Shown here one piece after another: positions 1 through 13,096 of a stretch of 64,000 nucleotides of DNA. Below the pieces are notes generated by a model that saw nothing but the letters and a program-made list of their open reading frames with translations, was not told the DNA's origin and ran no database searches. The position numbers and the translations under genes are program-made. The stretch comes from Cyrtodaria siliqua (Eukaryota > Mollusca > Bivalvia > Adapedonta > Hiatellidae). The DNA is taken from NCBI GenBank assembly GCA_037043455.1, contig JAWPHD010000090.1:310001-374000 (forward strand), given 5' to 3'. How positions within the stretch are numbered: position 1 is the stretch's first letter; every line of letters begins with the position of its first letter.

Positions 1-63
1 TAGTCGTGCTTAAGGGTTAATTATTTTATTCATTGCATACAAACACATATAGATGATGCTGCT

Positions 64-480
64 GTGATTAGTTATTTTAAAGGGAGTCGAGATGAATTTG
101 GTTTCAACGCAATAAGGTTATATGGCGCCTACAGGATTGAACATTCCAGCCCCTACCTCCAATTACAACTAGACACAAACAACACGCTGAATAGGCCTAG
201 AATCAACTGCATAAATGCTTCAAATTCTGTTGTAAACACTCATATTTCACTGGAGCCGCGATCGTTGTTTTTAGACACCACTCAAGTAGCACCTGAAACA
301 ATTCAGGGATGATGATGAAGACCTTAAACGAACATGACAAAACATGAATTAGTGGAGATTTTATCCCTCCGTCTGTAAAAGCAATAACCCTAAGTCTTAC
401 CCAGGAACCACATGGGGCTGTGGAAAGAATTATGGGTGGGTATAATTACATCAACAGAATACATAAACAACCAAAGAATT
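64..480 (+). repeat. Dispersed repeat family D, copy 1
   Basis: Shares blocks with 1236-1411, 1427-1845 and 33333-33915 in the same order: ttatatggcgcc, aacattccag, gggcctagaa, gctgcaaattct, actggagccac, gaagacctt, aaacatgac, aaccacatgggg. No tRNA-like head or open frame. Edges are approximate. Confidence 0.6.
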
Positions 481-1235
481 CAGTAAGCACAATATTTATT
501 TCTGAATAAACTTTACCTATTCTCAAACACAACTATAAAACTAGACTTATATTTAAATATCAACAACTTACCATTAACAAAATCAATCATTGGAAATATA
601 GTATCACATACATTTAGTTTCTTGATAAATACTGGAAAGCAATCTTTTCTCAAATACAATACTAAAACATTTGAATAACAACTTACTATTAACAAACCCA
701 GAACCACATATAAGTAGTATTTGTAGCCTGGTCAATGAAATTTCCTTTGTATTTGCACAGGTGTAAATCATTTAATTAAAAATAACACCTGTCAGAATAA
801 ATGGTGTACTCTAACTACCAGTTATATGAAGTTAGAGTATGGCAGACAGCTGAAATGGACATGCTACGCCCATCTCGATGTTAAAATCAACCAACTCGAT
901 GAGACCATACTCTATCTATTACATGTATGTTTATTTTTCTGGATAAATATTAGAAAACATTTATTCCCAAACACAACATAATACTAAGTTTTGGCTACAA
1001 CACCTTTTATAGCAACTTACTTCTAAAACATCAAATATAATATTATCTGGAATTGTACAAATACTAAGTACTGGCTTACTCGGTTAGTCTGCTAAAACAT
1101 CAAAATATAATATTATCTTGATGTGTACATGCTCGACAACTACAAATGATGAAATAGTGCAAATAGTCTTTGCTTTCAAATGGCTTCAAATGGCTTTTCT
1201 CTAAAATGATGATAATGGCAAGAACCTAATAGTCT
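481..1235. other. AT-rich stretch, degenerate direct repeats only
   Basis: No gene seen. Short diverged repeats of the type 'ctaaaacatcaaaatataatattatct' (two copies near 1024 and 1093, slightly different) and 'cccaaacacaac'. Confidence 0.4.
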
Positions 1236-1845
1236 GAATTGGGTTTTAAGGCACACCACACATGGCACCTAACATAAATGAACATGCCAGGCTCATCCTC
1301 CATTTACATCAAGATAAAACATGGAGAATGGGCAACCTGCAGAACTTCAGAGTTGCTGCAAATTCTAAAGTGGACACTCACTTAACAATGGAGCCACGTT
1401 TTCACGTATGCATACGCGGTGTCATGAATTGAATTGGGGTTTTAAGGCGCACCAACACATGAAAGGTTATATGGCGCCTAACAGGAATGAACATGCCAGG
1501 CTCATCCTCCATGTACATGGAGATAAAATATGGAGAACGGGCCTAGAACATTCTCACCCTGAACTGCAGAGCTGCTGCAAATTCTATTGTAGACTCTCCA
1601 TTTACGCTGGAGCCACATTATAGTTTTTCTGCCACTGCTCTAGTGATATGAGCGAGATGGCACCTGAAACAATGAAGGGATCATGAAGACCGGTGTCATG
1701 ATAAAGACCTTGAATGAGCATGATAAAAAATGATAAAATTAAGATGAAGGGTGGTGTATGGGGGGAGGGGGGGTCCTACCCCTCTGCCTCTAGCGGGATT
1801 TGCAGTGGTTGTATTCTACCCCAGCAACCACACGGGGAACCTAAT
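1236..1845 (+). repeat. Two head-to-tail copies of dispersed repeat D
   Basis: A first copy (1236-1411) is cut short where a second full copy begins (about 1427). Both carry the same ordered blocks (gttttaaggc, gaacatgccaggctcatcct, ggagccacg/t). The second ends with 'cagcaaccacacgggg', as do copies 1 and 4. Confidence 0.65.
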
Positions 1846-2790
1846 AGTCTGTGGAAATATCTCTGATTATGAAGCACTATAAACAAAACGCAAAAAACAA
1901 ACCTATGAAAACAATGGACAATTATGAAAGATCAATGAAAACCTGAATTATTTTAAACCCGTGCCTTAACATAAGTGAATATGTGGGCATCATGAAATAA
2001 AAACATGCATCTGTTTATTTTCAAAAATCTGAAGAATTACTTAAAATGTAAGTAAATGTCAGCCTTACTGAAATGGGTGGGAGGACTAACATTGTGTGTT
2101 CCAATGGTTAAAAAGGACCAATGACTGGGCCGATATGAAAACACTTAATAACATCATATACGGTTTGGAAAACAGATCTGGGATGAAAATTGGGCCATAT
2201 AGGGCCCTGAACAGATCTGTACCTATTACATAAATTCTGTGTATGATTGTATAAACGAAAGAATATTATACCATCTGATAGTTTCTGTTCTAAAACACGA
2301 TACTGACTTGATTTATAGAACGCATTATTTTCGTGTTTGGCATCAAGAGTTGTACGTCAAATCTTGGCAGACTGACCTTTTTATCATTTCGTGGTTGAGT
2401 AATTGACATTTTATAGTCTGCGGTAACAATTAAAATATCCGAACTGCCACATCTCGAGTATTCTAATTTTATTTATATGACATCTATGTTGTTTATCGAG
2501 ATAAATAGGACTGCAGATGTATAATTATACCGACAGATATGGACATTTTATCAAAATATGACGTAAATAAACAACCCATTACTTTTATTATCAGTATACC
2601 AATGGTGATTAATTTTAGATTATATTCTTCCTTTATGTGTGTTTTGCCTCTTAAAATTTCATTCATATACGTCTTGTTAACTGTTAATTACTTCAGATAT
2701 TGATTATTCAAGTACAAGTACTCAGTATAATTCTTCGCTGAAAGTTATTATAGTGTTCACTTCTACTTTAGTGTTCACTTCTAATTTGAT
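1846..2790. other. Non-coding, nothing recognised
   Basis: AT-rich sequence without a supported gene, RNA or clear repeat. Confidence 0.4.
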
Positions 2791-2792
2791 GA

Positions 2793-2998
2793 TAGTGCCT
2801 CATGGTCGAGGGGTTAACAATGGTGTGTTGTAAACCTTCTCGCCTCTCACCGCTGCGGGTTCAAATCCCACTGGGAGCTCAAGTTGTACATTACAGATTA
2901 CTGGTGATAATGAGGAAATATGAGGTGGTCTGCCTCTACCACAAAAAAAAATCAACTGTCACATATGGCCTAAAATTACGTTAAAAAACATTCAAACA
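2793..2998 (+). mobile_element. tRNA-derived SINE, family A
   Basis: Head resembles a tRNA gene with an A-box-like tggtcgaggggttaac and a B-box-like gggttcaaatcccac, which bind Pol III factors in tRNA genes. The body 'gaggtggtctgcctctaccacaaa' and the tail 'acgttaaaaaacattcaaacaaa' recur at 13856-14108 and, inverted, at 14112-14372. Confidence 0.75.
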
Positions 2999-3000
2999 AA

Positions 3001-3456
3001 CATCTACATCAAAGTATATTTGTAAACTATTGGACATAACAGGCAGGGGCGTACCTGGAGCATTTTGAAATGTACGCCAGATATGAGAAGCGGTAGGTTT
3101 TCCCCTCCCGCCGGTGGGGGTTTGAAAATTAGGAGGCAAATGATGCGTTCTCAAGCTATACTTCAGCGTTAATATGGCACTTTTGCTGACGAATTGTACG
3201 CATTGGCGTACGTGCGTATGCCTGGATACGCGCCTGACAGGTCACATGAGGCTGATCCATTGAAGATTAATGGCTGATCCAATGAAGATTAAAGATTAAA
3301 GATTGAAAGATTTAAACATTAAATTTTACGAATTTTTACCCAAAATGAAGACCTGACACACCGCCGTAAGGTCTATAAGGCACAAGGCCTTATTCACTGA
3401 GCTACAAAGATGGATACTATAATATCAGAATGGCTGAGATTTTTAAAGGAGTTTGG
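3001..3456. other. Non-coding, small repeats
   Basis: Contains a short 'aagattaa' cluster at 3262-3310. No gene seen. Confidence 0.35.
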
Positions 3457-4270
3457 TATTAACAAGGGCACACGGAAACTTTTAGTTTTTTTCTACATTA
3501 CTTGTATATTTTAAATCATTATTTATAATTTTAGGAAAGTCTTTCTGTTGATCATATTGCACCAATACTATATTTAAAACTAAAAGGTAGAATAACAACG
3601 ACAAATTGAGAACTCAGAATTGTATATCCCTCTTATTTAATTATATGCAAGCTGAGGATACTGCATAAACAAACTGAGGTTCTAATTTTAAAGGGGTTGA
3701 TTGATGCACTGTTTTCAAACACAATTTGTTTAAAAGGGCTCTGAAAAACTTGAAAAAAGCTTAAAGAATGATCAAAATGCCATGAAAAAAAAGGCAATAT
3801 GACATATTGAAAATTTGCAAAGAAACATAAATGGTGGCGGCCATCTTGGAATGATGACGTCATCGTGCCTTTTTATCATATACCGTATGGAACATTGACA
3901 AAATATTTTAAGGCAAAGAAAATCGCTGCAAATTGATTAAAAATAAATATACAAATGTAGAATGTACACATTGTATGCTTATTTTTCATTTGAAGTCATT
4001 TTCTTTGCCTTAAAAACATATTTTTTTCAATATTCCATATACGGTAAAAAGGCGCGATGACATCATCGTCCCAAGATGGCCACCTCCATTTATATTTCTT
4101 TGCAAATTTTCAATAGGTCATATCTCCTTTATTTTTGGTTTGCATTCTGTTAATTCTTTTATAATTTTTCAAGTTTTTCAGAGCCCTTTTGAATAAAATT
4201 AATGTTGAAAATAGTGCATCAACCCATTTAATGCTTAATAAATACTTCACTGCCATGTGTCCCTTTAATA
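3457..4270. mobile_element. Large imperfect palindrome (MITE-like foldback)
   Basis: The two halves are reverse complements over several hundred bases: left 'gggctctgaaaaacttgaaaa', 'catcttgg..gatgacgtcatcg' and 'taaggcaaagaaaat' match right-arm complements between 3995 and 4210. The outer ends are acaagggcacacgg and ccatgtgtccctttaa. The left arm is longer, holding extra sequence (3479-3650) related to 45550-45720. Outer ends resemble the MITEs at 6184 and 53416. Confidence 0.75.
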
Positions 4271-4671
4271 TACAATATGATTAAAAGGTTTAAATATTAC
4301 AATCAGAAACCATGTTGATTGAGATTGGCATATCCTCATTATCTTAATTTAAAATGTATAAAAACTACAACTATCACTGAAGGTGATGAATACCTCCGCT
4401 TTTTTATACAGCTTTTGAAGATGGGCGATATCAAGAATAATAAATGTCTCAAACTATTTCTTACTCATTAAAAGCTGTTTGAGAAATGCAAATTATAAAA
4501 ATGTGTTACGCAGCGTGACAGGATGTGATGGGACAAAAACATCTTTTGCAATGGGACAAAAATGTGTTACAGACAGCGCGATTCCTATATAGGCTGGAGT
4601 ATAAAAATATCTGCACGAATAACTAGAAACCATACCCATTCAAAAACATGCTATATCTATCTACATTTCAG
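4271..4671. other. Non-coding with a repeat-element fragment
   Basis: Around 4370-4420 the block 'tatcactgaaggtgatgaatacc' matches 17879-17902 and the left end of the elements at 38464 and 60829, so this is a truncated copy. Confidence 0.5.
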
Positions 4672-6050
4672 AACAATAATAAATCCTACAGTGTAATTTA
4701 AGCTAGGGATATTGTAACTCCCAAAACATAATAATTCCAACAGTATATTTTACACTAGGGATATGTAGCTCCCAAACAATAATAATGACTACGGTATACT
4801 TGATGCTAGGGATATGAAACTCCAAACAATGGTAACTCCTACAGTATAATTTATGCTAGGGATATGAAACTCCCAAACAATGGTAACTCCTACAGTATAA
4901 TTTATGCTAGGGATATGAAACTCCCAAACAATGGTAACTCCTACAGTATAATTTATGCTAGGGATCTGAAACTCCCAAACAATGGTAACTCCTACAGTAT
5001 AATTTATGCTAGGGATATGTAGCTCCCAAACAATGGTAACTCCTACAGTATAATTTATGCTAGGGATATGAAACTCCCAAACAATGGTAACTCCTACAGT
5101 ATAATTTATGCTAATGATATGTAGCTCCCAAACAATTAACACCTACAGTATAATTTATGCTAGGGATATGAAACTCCCAAACAACGGTAACTACTACAGT
5201 ATAATTTACGTTAGGGATATGAAACTCCAAAGCAATGGTAACTCCTACAGTATAATTAATGCTAGGAACATGTTACTCCCAAACAATGGTAACTCCTACA
5301 GTATAATTAATGCTAGGGATATGCAACTCCCAAACAATGGTAACTCCTACAGTATAATTAATGCTAGGGATATGCAACTCCCAAACAATGGTAACTCCTA
5401 CAGTATAATTAATGCTAGGGATATGCAACTCCCAAACAATGGTAACTCCTACAGTATAATTAATGCTAGGGATATGCAACTCCCAAACAATGGTAACTCC
5501 TACAGTATAATTAATGCTAGGGATATGCAACTCCCAAACAATGGTAACTCCTACAGTATAATTAATGCTAGGGATATGCAACTCCCAAACAATGGTAACT
5601 CCTACAGTATAATTCATGCTAGGGATATGCAACTCCCAAACAATGGTAACTCCTACAGTATAATTAATGCTAGGGATATGCAACTCCCAAACAATGGTAA
5701 CTCCTACAGTATAATTAATGCTAGGGATATGCAACTCCCAAACAATGGTAACTCCTACAGTATAATTAATGCTAGGGATATGCAACTCCCAAACAATGGT
5801 AACTCCTACAGTATAATTAATGCTAGGGATATGCAACTCCCAAACAATGGTAACTCCTACAGTATAATTTATGCTAGGAATATGTAACTCCCAAACAATG
5901 GTAACTCCTACAGTATAATTATTGCTAGGGATATGCAACTCCCAAACAATGGTAACTCCTACAGTATAATTAATGCTAGGGATATGCAACTCCCAAACAA
6001 TGGTAACTCCTACAGTATAATTAATGCTAGGGATATGCAACTCCCAAACA
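4672..6050. repeat. 51-bp tandem repeat, about 27 copies
   Basis: Unit of 51 bases with core 'aatggtaactcctacagtat' and 'gctagggatatg'. The central copies (5230-6040) are almost identical while the first four or five are diverged, the usual gradient of an array expanding from the middle. Because 51 is 17 codons without a stop, both strands read open for 250 codons; this is not a gene. It lies 6.9 kb beyond the AMPD stop codon. Confidence 0.97.
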
Positions 6051-6183
6051 GACCTGTGACCTGTATGCCAGTATCATCCACTGCACTTCCACTTTACCAA
6101 GATCCAGATTTTTTTTGTTTTTTTTTCAACTTTTACTCTGATTAAACATAAAATTTTGATTCATTTTATTGAAACATGGATAC

Positions 6184-6443
6184 TTAAAGGGACATATGGC
6201 AATTTCGATTTTTTTTTTAAAAATGTGTGGTGTCGCAATATATTTTTCTAGCCTTTTTTAATACTTGCAATTCACAAAATTTAAACATTTCTGTAGTTCA
6301 CAGTTGAGGAACTGCCTCAAAAATTAATTCCAGTGTTTTATTTCTATGATATTTAACTTAAAATTAAAATGCAGCTTTGAAATAAAAAATAAATCAACCT
6401 ACAAATTTTGAACATACATCAAGATTGCCATGTGGCCCTTTAA
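6184..6443. mobile_element. MITE with TTAA-bounded terminal inverted repeats
   Basis: Left end TTAAAGGGACATATGGCAAT mirrors right end ATTGCCATGTGGCCCTTTAA. AT-rich interior without a frame. Same end sequence as the element at 53416-53738. Confidence 0.8.
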
Positions 6444-9400
6444 CTGTAGTAGCAACAAATCATTGAAAACAGACAAGAAAAAAATCAAAGTTTTTTATAT
6501 AATTATGCTTATTATTAAAATAACTACCTCTGAATGACAGCTCTAATCCAGTTAAAAGGCAACATAGCTAAATAAATATTAAATCCTATCTTTCCTTTCT
6601 TTGATGTGTTTACATCAAAGATCAAAAATAAGCCTATACTTCTGATTATTAAATACTGACTAAAAACACATTAATTTCGATGATTACTGTTTATATAACT
6701 TCAACAGGATATAGGAATTATGATTCGCTTTATAGAAATATAACAAACAACTATAGGAAGCGGTTAATAATAACCCTTCGCTTGAAATGATGTCTACTCT
6801 GAATATGTTTCCGTTTGTATGAAAAATGAACATATCTTGTTACATTTATAAATAATTATGTCTGAATCTCTGTCTATGTCAGGGGAAAATATCGAATTAT
6901 TATGGAAAAACATCATTTATTGCCAGAGTTAAAACACCTTACAAAGGCATTATAAAAGTATAAAAGTAGAGACAAAAGTCGAACAGGAAATAAGGCCTTT
7001 ACAGAACTCAGCCAATCAAAAACAAGCATTCAAAACAAATAATAATTTCGGGGATAAATAGAAGCCAAGTTCTGTGACACCACAAACATAAATGGGTTGA
7101 CAACATGCGTACCACCTTGGAACGGTCAGTGGCAAAAAGGCCGCACAGAAACATGTCAAGGCTAAAACAGAGTTTATTGGTGATTGTCAAACTGTTTTAC
7201 AAGAAACAAATTCAGAAAAACTGAGAAACATTAAACAAATGGAAGAAATTAAAAGAAATACCTTTATCCAAACCATATGAGTTATGGAGTCTACAACAAA
7301 ATAATCATGAGATTTCTTTGGAGTTAAGTTCATATTTTATCACACTGTAAACCCTTATCAGCCTGTGAGATAAGGGTTAATCAAAATTAACTTTCTGATA
7401 ATAATATCTTAAATAATTACTTTATTGCAAATAATGAACATAATTTTGGCAATAACATCATTCAATGCCGATCTTAATTCTGGCAAACACATTCATGGGT
7501 GTATTATATAAAGGGACCTGAATAATATTTTGTAAAATACAAACAAAAAAAGGTGTGCTTATAAAAATATTTAGTAATACAAGCATATCTTATATATGAC
7601 TAAATCTCAATATGATAGTCTTATAAAATAATATGAAGTTAATATGAGCCTGGGTGCTACGGAAAATGAAAACGGGGCCCTGCTTTTTTTTTAATTAGGG
7701 CTATAGTTAAAAGCAGTTCTTGCCAAATTGTATACCCCAAACTGAGCCTCAAATGTCATTCACACTAAAACTAAAATCCAAATCTTCTTATTTTACAATA
7801 GATTAAACATTTATTGAATTTTGAAGAATTTTTGGATGTTCTATGAATGTAAGATTTCTATAAAAAAAAAAAAAAAGGAGGAGGTGCAGGCGTTTCTATT
7901 AGGGGAGTCGAGGGGAGTATTAGGGGAAATACGGCCGCAGAATTTTAAAGATGTAAACTTTATTTTTTATTTTAAGAGTATAATTATGAACCAAAAAAAT
8001 ACATATAATGTGCAAGTTTGGGAAAAAACATAAAACATAAGCTTTCGTTGATATGTTTCTACGACCTGATAAATCTCTACTTCCAAACCTTCAGGAGAGA
8101 TTAGAACAGGACGTAGTAAAATACAACAGAAAATTATTTTGATTTTTCTTTTTGTCTTCTGAAATGTGAATATTTACAACTATTCTTGATAAAATGTGTA
8201 AAATGGAAAATGTGCAAACTTAAATTATTTTAGCCTTCAAATCCGGAAGGAAAAATTATATCAAGAAAACACAGAACTGGCCTCAGTGCATTGATAGCAC
8301 TTTTATGGTTAAAACTACACTTGACATATCAGACTAACTCTATTTCATCATTCCCAGTTTATTCCATTACAGAATGCCTTTCTTTAAGCCGAGTAAAAAT
8401 AACTGTTTTTACAAAGGACATGGAGGGTGTTTTGGCTGCTGAAATATAAAAAAATGCAATAATAACTCTGAACACAAAGTGTTTTGGCAGACGATGCATC
8501 GCAATTAATTATCTATAACAAAAAATCAGCTGTGTATGAGAGTGTCCTCATTTCCAGGGCCAAAAGCTGACTGAAAACAGCTGAAACTGAAGAAAAAAAG
8601 TCCCTTTCTTGAAAGAAAAGGCCTTTTTTTTTTTGGAGCATGCAAACTTACTTTTTATACACAGGACCCCAGGAAGGCAATTTAATAACCTGGAGAAGGT
8701 CAGGTGACCCACAAGCCGAAAAAGTTGAAATAAAAGTAATTTTTTACTTTATTGCAAGTTTTAAATTTTCAATTATACAAAATATAATGTTCATTAACAA
8801 AAATCATACAAAGTGCACTTATAAATGTTTTAAAATACAATAATTATGAGACAGATTTTTATTTCAATTTTTACAATCCACAATATTTTTTCCAACCAAA
8901 GGTTTTTTTGAGAAGGACAAGTATTAAGGGAATGTAAACTGGGCATATGCTATTTTACATAATTGCTGAAATACGTCAAACTTGTCTATAGGGGTCACCT
9001 AAGGGAATGACTGAAGTTGGCTGCTATAGGCAGGTGGCTGTTATATAGAGGGTCATGTTGCATAACCTGTACATGTAAAGTATTAAGTAATTAAACATAG
9101 TGTTATGTCAAATCAGTATTTATTTCAACATACATGTCATTAAAAGTATATACTTGTTTAATTTATATAAAAGAAGCACACCATGTACATACATATTGCT
9201 TGCATTTCATTTTAAAAGCTAAAACTATTAAAAATGTATTTAATTTTAAAAATGGACTTTTAAGAGTATGTAATTGAACACAGACCTAATAACAAATAGG
9301 TTGGACACTTCGAAAATTATCTAAATTTCCCGTGGCACAATGCGAAGATTTCACAAAATATGTCCCAACTTTAAACAAACATCATGAAGAATTTTATAGA

Positions 9401-9993
9401 TACAAGTTTCATTCATGCCAAATCCCATCACAAATTTAATGTTCTTTCCAATGATAGTATTTTTCTTTCTCTTACATTTAGAGCAAAAAAGGTGTTTGAC
9501 GGAAACTTTGACTGTCAAAACCTTGATTTTTAAGAGAAAAGCGAAAAATGATGACATTTTTAACTTTAAACATCTTTTTATACAGTTTCTTATTTTGAAA
9601 ATAAACAGCAATTATTATAATCCCATTTTGCTATTCACTATGAATCTTTTGAATGTATTCTCATCAAAATCAGTGAATAATTGAGAGAGAAGATAAATAT
9701 CATCTTCCCTCATGTGTAAGATCAGGCTTTCCATCTCCCATGTAAAAAGTGGATAACCTTATCCGGTATGCAAGAAAAATACTCGCATTGTTGCCAAAGA
9801 GCTGGATTTTTTTAAATTAATACTATTTGAAATCAAACATTTTCTATTATGAATGGCATAACTGCCAGAACTCCCTCCAGGAGAAAAATCTTCCGATTTT
9901 GGAGGGTGTTTTAGGGGGGTGATTTCACCACCACCCCACCCCACCAAAAAAAACAAAATATATATCAATAGAAGTAAAATATATATTATATAT

Positions 9994-10025
<32 letters not shown>

Positions 10026-11035
10026 AAAAGAATATTGCTTAAACGCCAATAACAAATAATGCCAGACATGTGCAAAATACATTGATTTTATTATTGCTTC
10101 AATTGTTAAATAATGCAAAAAGTATGATAACACAGTCTCCCTATTTCTAGCCCAGATCTCCTTATTTCTGAGACCAAGTTGAACATCCCTATTTGGTTTG
10201 TCAAAATTGGCATGTATGGTATAGTTCTTTTAATCTGTTCTACATTTGTTTGTTCCAGATTTGTTTGTTTTGCATTTCTACATTTGTTTGTTTTACATTT
10301 GTTTTACATTTGTTCTACTTTTGTTCTACAATATCTAAAACAGTACCCATAAGGACACACTTTACTATTATATATTGATCAAACAAAATATTTCTTTTGA
10401 TTTTTCGATCTATTTTCTCTACAGGTAGCACTCGTCGCTTGGTTCACAAGATGTAGGTACTAAAGCATTGATTCAGAGAATACTTATTTTTACTATTAGA
10501 AAACGACGTCAATGCTCTGTCGCACAAATTCTGCGTATTAAACGAGAACTGAGAACTCATCAAATTTCTTATTTAAAACAAACCTTCGACCAAAATGTTG
10601 TAAATATTGAATACCACTGAGCTTAGTTATTGCAAACACAAAATGAAATTCACTTCATAGACAGAATCAAGGGACATAACTCTGTGACATATTTGCTGTT
10701 TACCGGTATGCTCAACTAATCATCCAGCATATTTACGATACAAACATTCTTACCTAACGTGTAAAAGTCAGATACCATTCCCTACAGTAATTATGCTTAC
10801 ATAAGGGCAATAACCTTGTAATGGATGCAATGGATTCTGCTCTATGCCAAGCTCATCTGTTTATTGAACAACCTAAAAAATTATAGGAAATTAGAATTTA
10901 AGAAAATGCAAAACTGACTACCGAAGTAACAAGCAGACATGTGCTTATGTTTCAATAATCCAGGGCAGTAACTCTGTAATGCATGTGTTCATTTTGCTCA
11001 ATGTCACATTCGTCCCCAAGATCCTTTTTAAGCAT
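6444..11035. other. Long AT-rich stretch without genes
   Basis: No exon-like or RNA-like signal on either strand; short open frames here are low-complexity. It holds a partial hairpin MITE remnant near 7345-7385 (gtaaacccttatcagcctg), a poly-A stretch at 7861-7877, and a (TTTA)n run at 9990-10024. Confidence 0.45.
9990..10024. repeat. (TTTA)n microsatellite
   Basis: About eight tandem TTTA units directly visible, flanked by tatata sequence. Confidence 0.9.
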
Positions 11036-11036
11036 A

Positions 11037-11152
11037 CCTTCAAAACAATTTCTGACTATCCAAACCTTCAAAACAATTTCTGACTATCCAAACCTTCAAA
11101 ACAATTTCTGACTATCAAAACCTTCAAAACAATTTCTGACTATCCAAACCCT
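11037..11152. repeat. 28-bp tandem repeat, four copies
   Basis: Four head-to-tail copies of ccttcaaaacaatttctgac plus tatccaaa, nearly identical. Confidence 0.92.
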
Positions 11153-12542
11153 TTATAAACCAAACCAGTAACCACATGTTCACTAAGAAATTTGCATATT
11201 TTTTAATAATCAAGGGCAAAACTCTGTATGCATTCTCATTGCTGAACTCCTTCAAGATCTTAAAACAAATGTACAAATCAAATTTGGTGAAAATTCAAAG
11301 TAGTTTCTTATGTTACAGTGTTCACAAGCTGAAATATGCTTGTTTTTCAATACTCTATGGTAATAACCCTGTTATCATGGCTGTCTCTAATAGCCGGCAG
11401 CCGGCTATATTCGCCGTCTGTTTTGAATTTCGAGCCGGCTGTAACAATTTTTTTATTTTATTTAAATGATTATGGAATTACTTCATCATCTGAAAGAATC
11501 ATGAACTAACTAAAAATCCGGACCTTAATTAGCACCAAAGACCCCCTAACAACCTCACTCACTTCGCTCGATCACTACTGGTAGCCACCTGTTTCAAAAA
11601 TTAGAGACGGCCCTGGTTATGCATGCATTGATTTGCTCATTGTAAAACTGTCTAAGATCTTATTGAAACAAACATACAAATCAAATTTGGTGAAAAACTA
11701 AAACTGCAGACTTAATTCAGCGAGTTCAAAAAAATGAGGTTATGGACGGACAAAAACGAGACTTACAATGTGCTGTAACATAAGTTTGTCTCACCTTTGG
11801 CCAACAGAGGAAATAAATCCTGGAGCTTTTGGATTCAATTCCCCCCTCAACCCTTTTGGGTTCAACTCCCCTCCACCCCAACTCATAATTTAAATGCAAT
11901 TTTGAACGGATTAAACCAAAGTGGATATAATCCTCAAGTAACACCATTATGAGTCGCGAAAGAAGTCGTTGGACATCCAGCATCTAATAACCTCGGAGAT
12001 TCATGTGGCTATTTTGTACCTATGACCAGTCACCTCAAACTCATATCCTAATGCACTTGTCAAAAATCCTGCAATCTGATTGGTTGACGTCCCAAAATGT
12101 GCGACTATTAAACAATGCACAACCCATCGCAAATCTAGTCATGTGACGTTAAACCATCAAAAACATATTTAGTTTTATTTCAATCCATTTGTGAGTAAAC
12201 CTGTCGCAAACAATGAAATGCATTAGAAATGGGTTAACCAGTACTGAATTTTTTTTTGCAACAGTATATCTGTCGTTTAACGGGCGCAATTCGAGTTTAA
12301 CAGCTCCGCTAACACATCGCCATTAAACAAACGAAAATTTGCGACCATTGAACGACTGATACACCATCGCAAAATTCAAATTTCTAACATAGTTAACCCT
12401 ATACTTGTGTTCCTACATCTCACATACAAGGCTGCGAGTCCTACCTGTCACGATTCTGCACATCGCAGAACGTACCGAGGACTGAACATGAAACTACTGC
12501 ATCTTGTTCTGTATTTATGTACAGTTACAATAGTCTCGCGTT
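11153..12542. other. Non-coding flank of AMPD
   Basis: No gene seen. Near 12490-12540 a block 'atttatgtacagttacaatagt' matches 34620-34642 (one base different), so a dispersed repeat is present at both places. Confidence 0.4.
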
Positions 12543-12864
12543 CAGAGTTTTTTAATTTTTCGGTTCTCTAACCCTCTGACCCTAAGTTTTGCAAAAATGA
12601 AAAAAAACATTTATAAAAAAAGTTTTCGTTATTAATTTTTTGGTCACCCATTTCAAACAACCAAATTATCATGTTTAAAAATTAACGTAAAATCAGAAGA
12701 TTGTGTTATATAAATTTGTTCAGGTCCATTTTATGTTTTACAATGTGAACACCATTACAAGATACACACTTATAAAGTTTCATATTTTTTTATTTTTTTT
12801 TCCCCTCCTCCTGTCGAACTTTTTCCGGAAAATATCTGAGAACCAAAAAAATTAAAAAACTCTG
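12543..12864. mobile_element. 322-bp MITE next to the AMPD stop codon
   Basis: Terminal inverted repeats CAGAGTTTTTTAATTTTT-cggttctc and gagaacc-AAAAAAATTAAAAAACTCTG. It would lie within the AMPD 3' untranslated region or just beyond it, starting 43 bases after the stop. On the minus strand its A-rich interior near 12790 contains AATAAA, a possible poly(A) signal supplied by the element. Confidence 0.8.
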
Positions 12865-12907
12865 GCCTTATTACATCTTCCCTTCATTTCCTACAGATAT
12901 AATGCTG

Positions 12908-13096
12908 TTACATTTTGAGGGAACTCTTCGATGACGACATTTGGGATGACATGGCACCACGGCAAATACACTTCAGTTCGTCGACCAGTGTCTCGTATCT
13001 GTAGGAAGCTCTTATGTCTGGTATATTTGTGCGGCTGACGTCATTACCCAGAACTCCCTCTTTGGTATAGTGCAGCCCCAACCAATTTTGCTTCAC
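12908..13096 (-). CDS. AMPD: AMPD last exon (residues 585-646 and stop)
   Basis: Acceptor TACATAG. Encodes [14 protein letters not shown], then [20 protein letters not shown], then a short serine-rich tail [13 protein letters not shown] and TAA. The YKEG/NYTKEG - GND - RRTNVPDIR - YRYETL order is diagnostic of the AMPD C terminus. A 322-bp inverted-repeat element lies 43 bases beyond the stop. Confidence 0.97.
   Translation of the reverse strand: MKQNWLGLHYTKEGVLGNDVSRTNIPDIRASYRYETLVDELKCICRGAMSSQMSSSKSSLKM

Noticed and set aside
2793..2870. Possible functional tRNA gene
   Set aside because: The boxes are tRNA-like but the arms do not pair into a clean cloverleaf and the same body and tail recur elsewhere, so it is a SINE head.
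5108..6145. Long open frames on both strands encoding 17-residue repeats
   Set aside because: Explained by the 51-bp tandem repeat, whose unit is divisible by three and lacks stops; no gene-like context.
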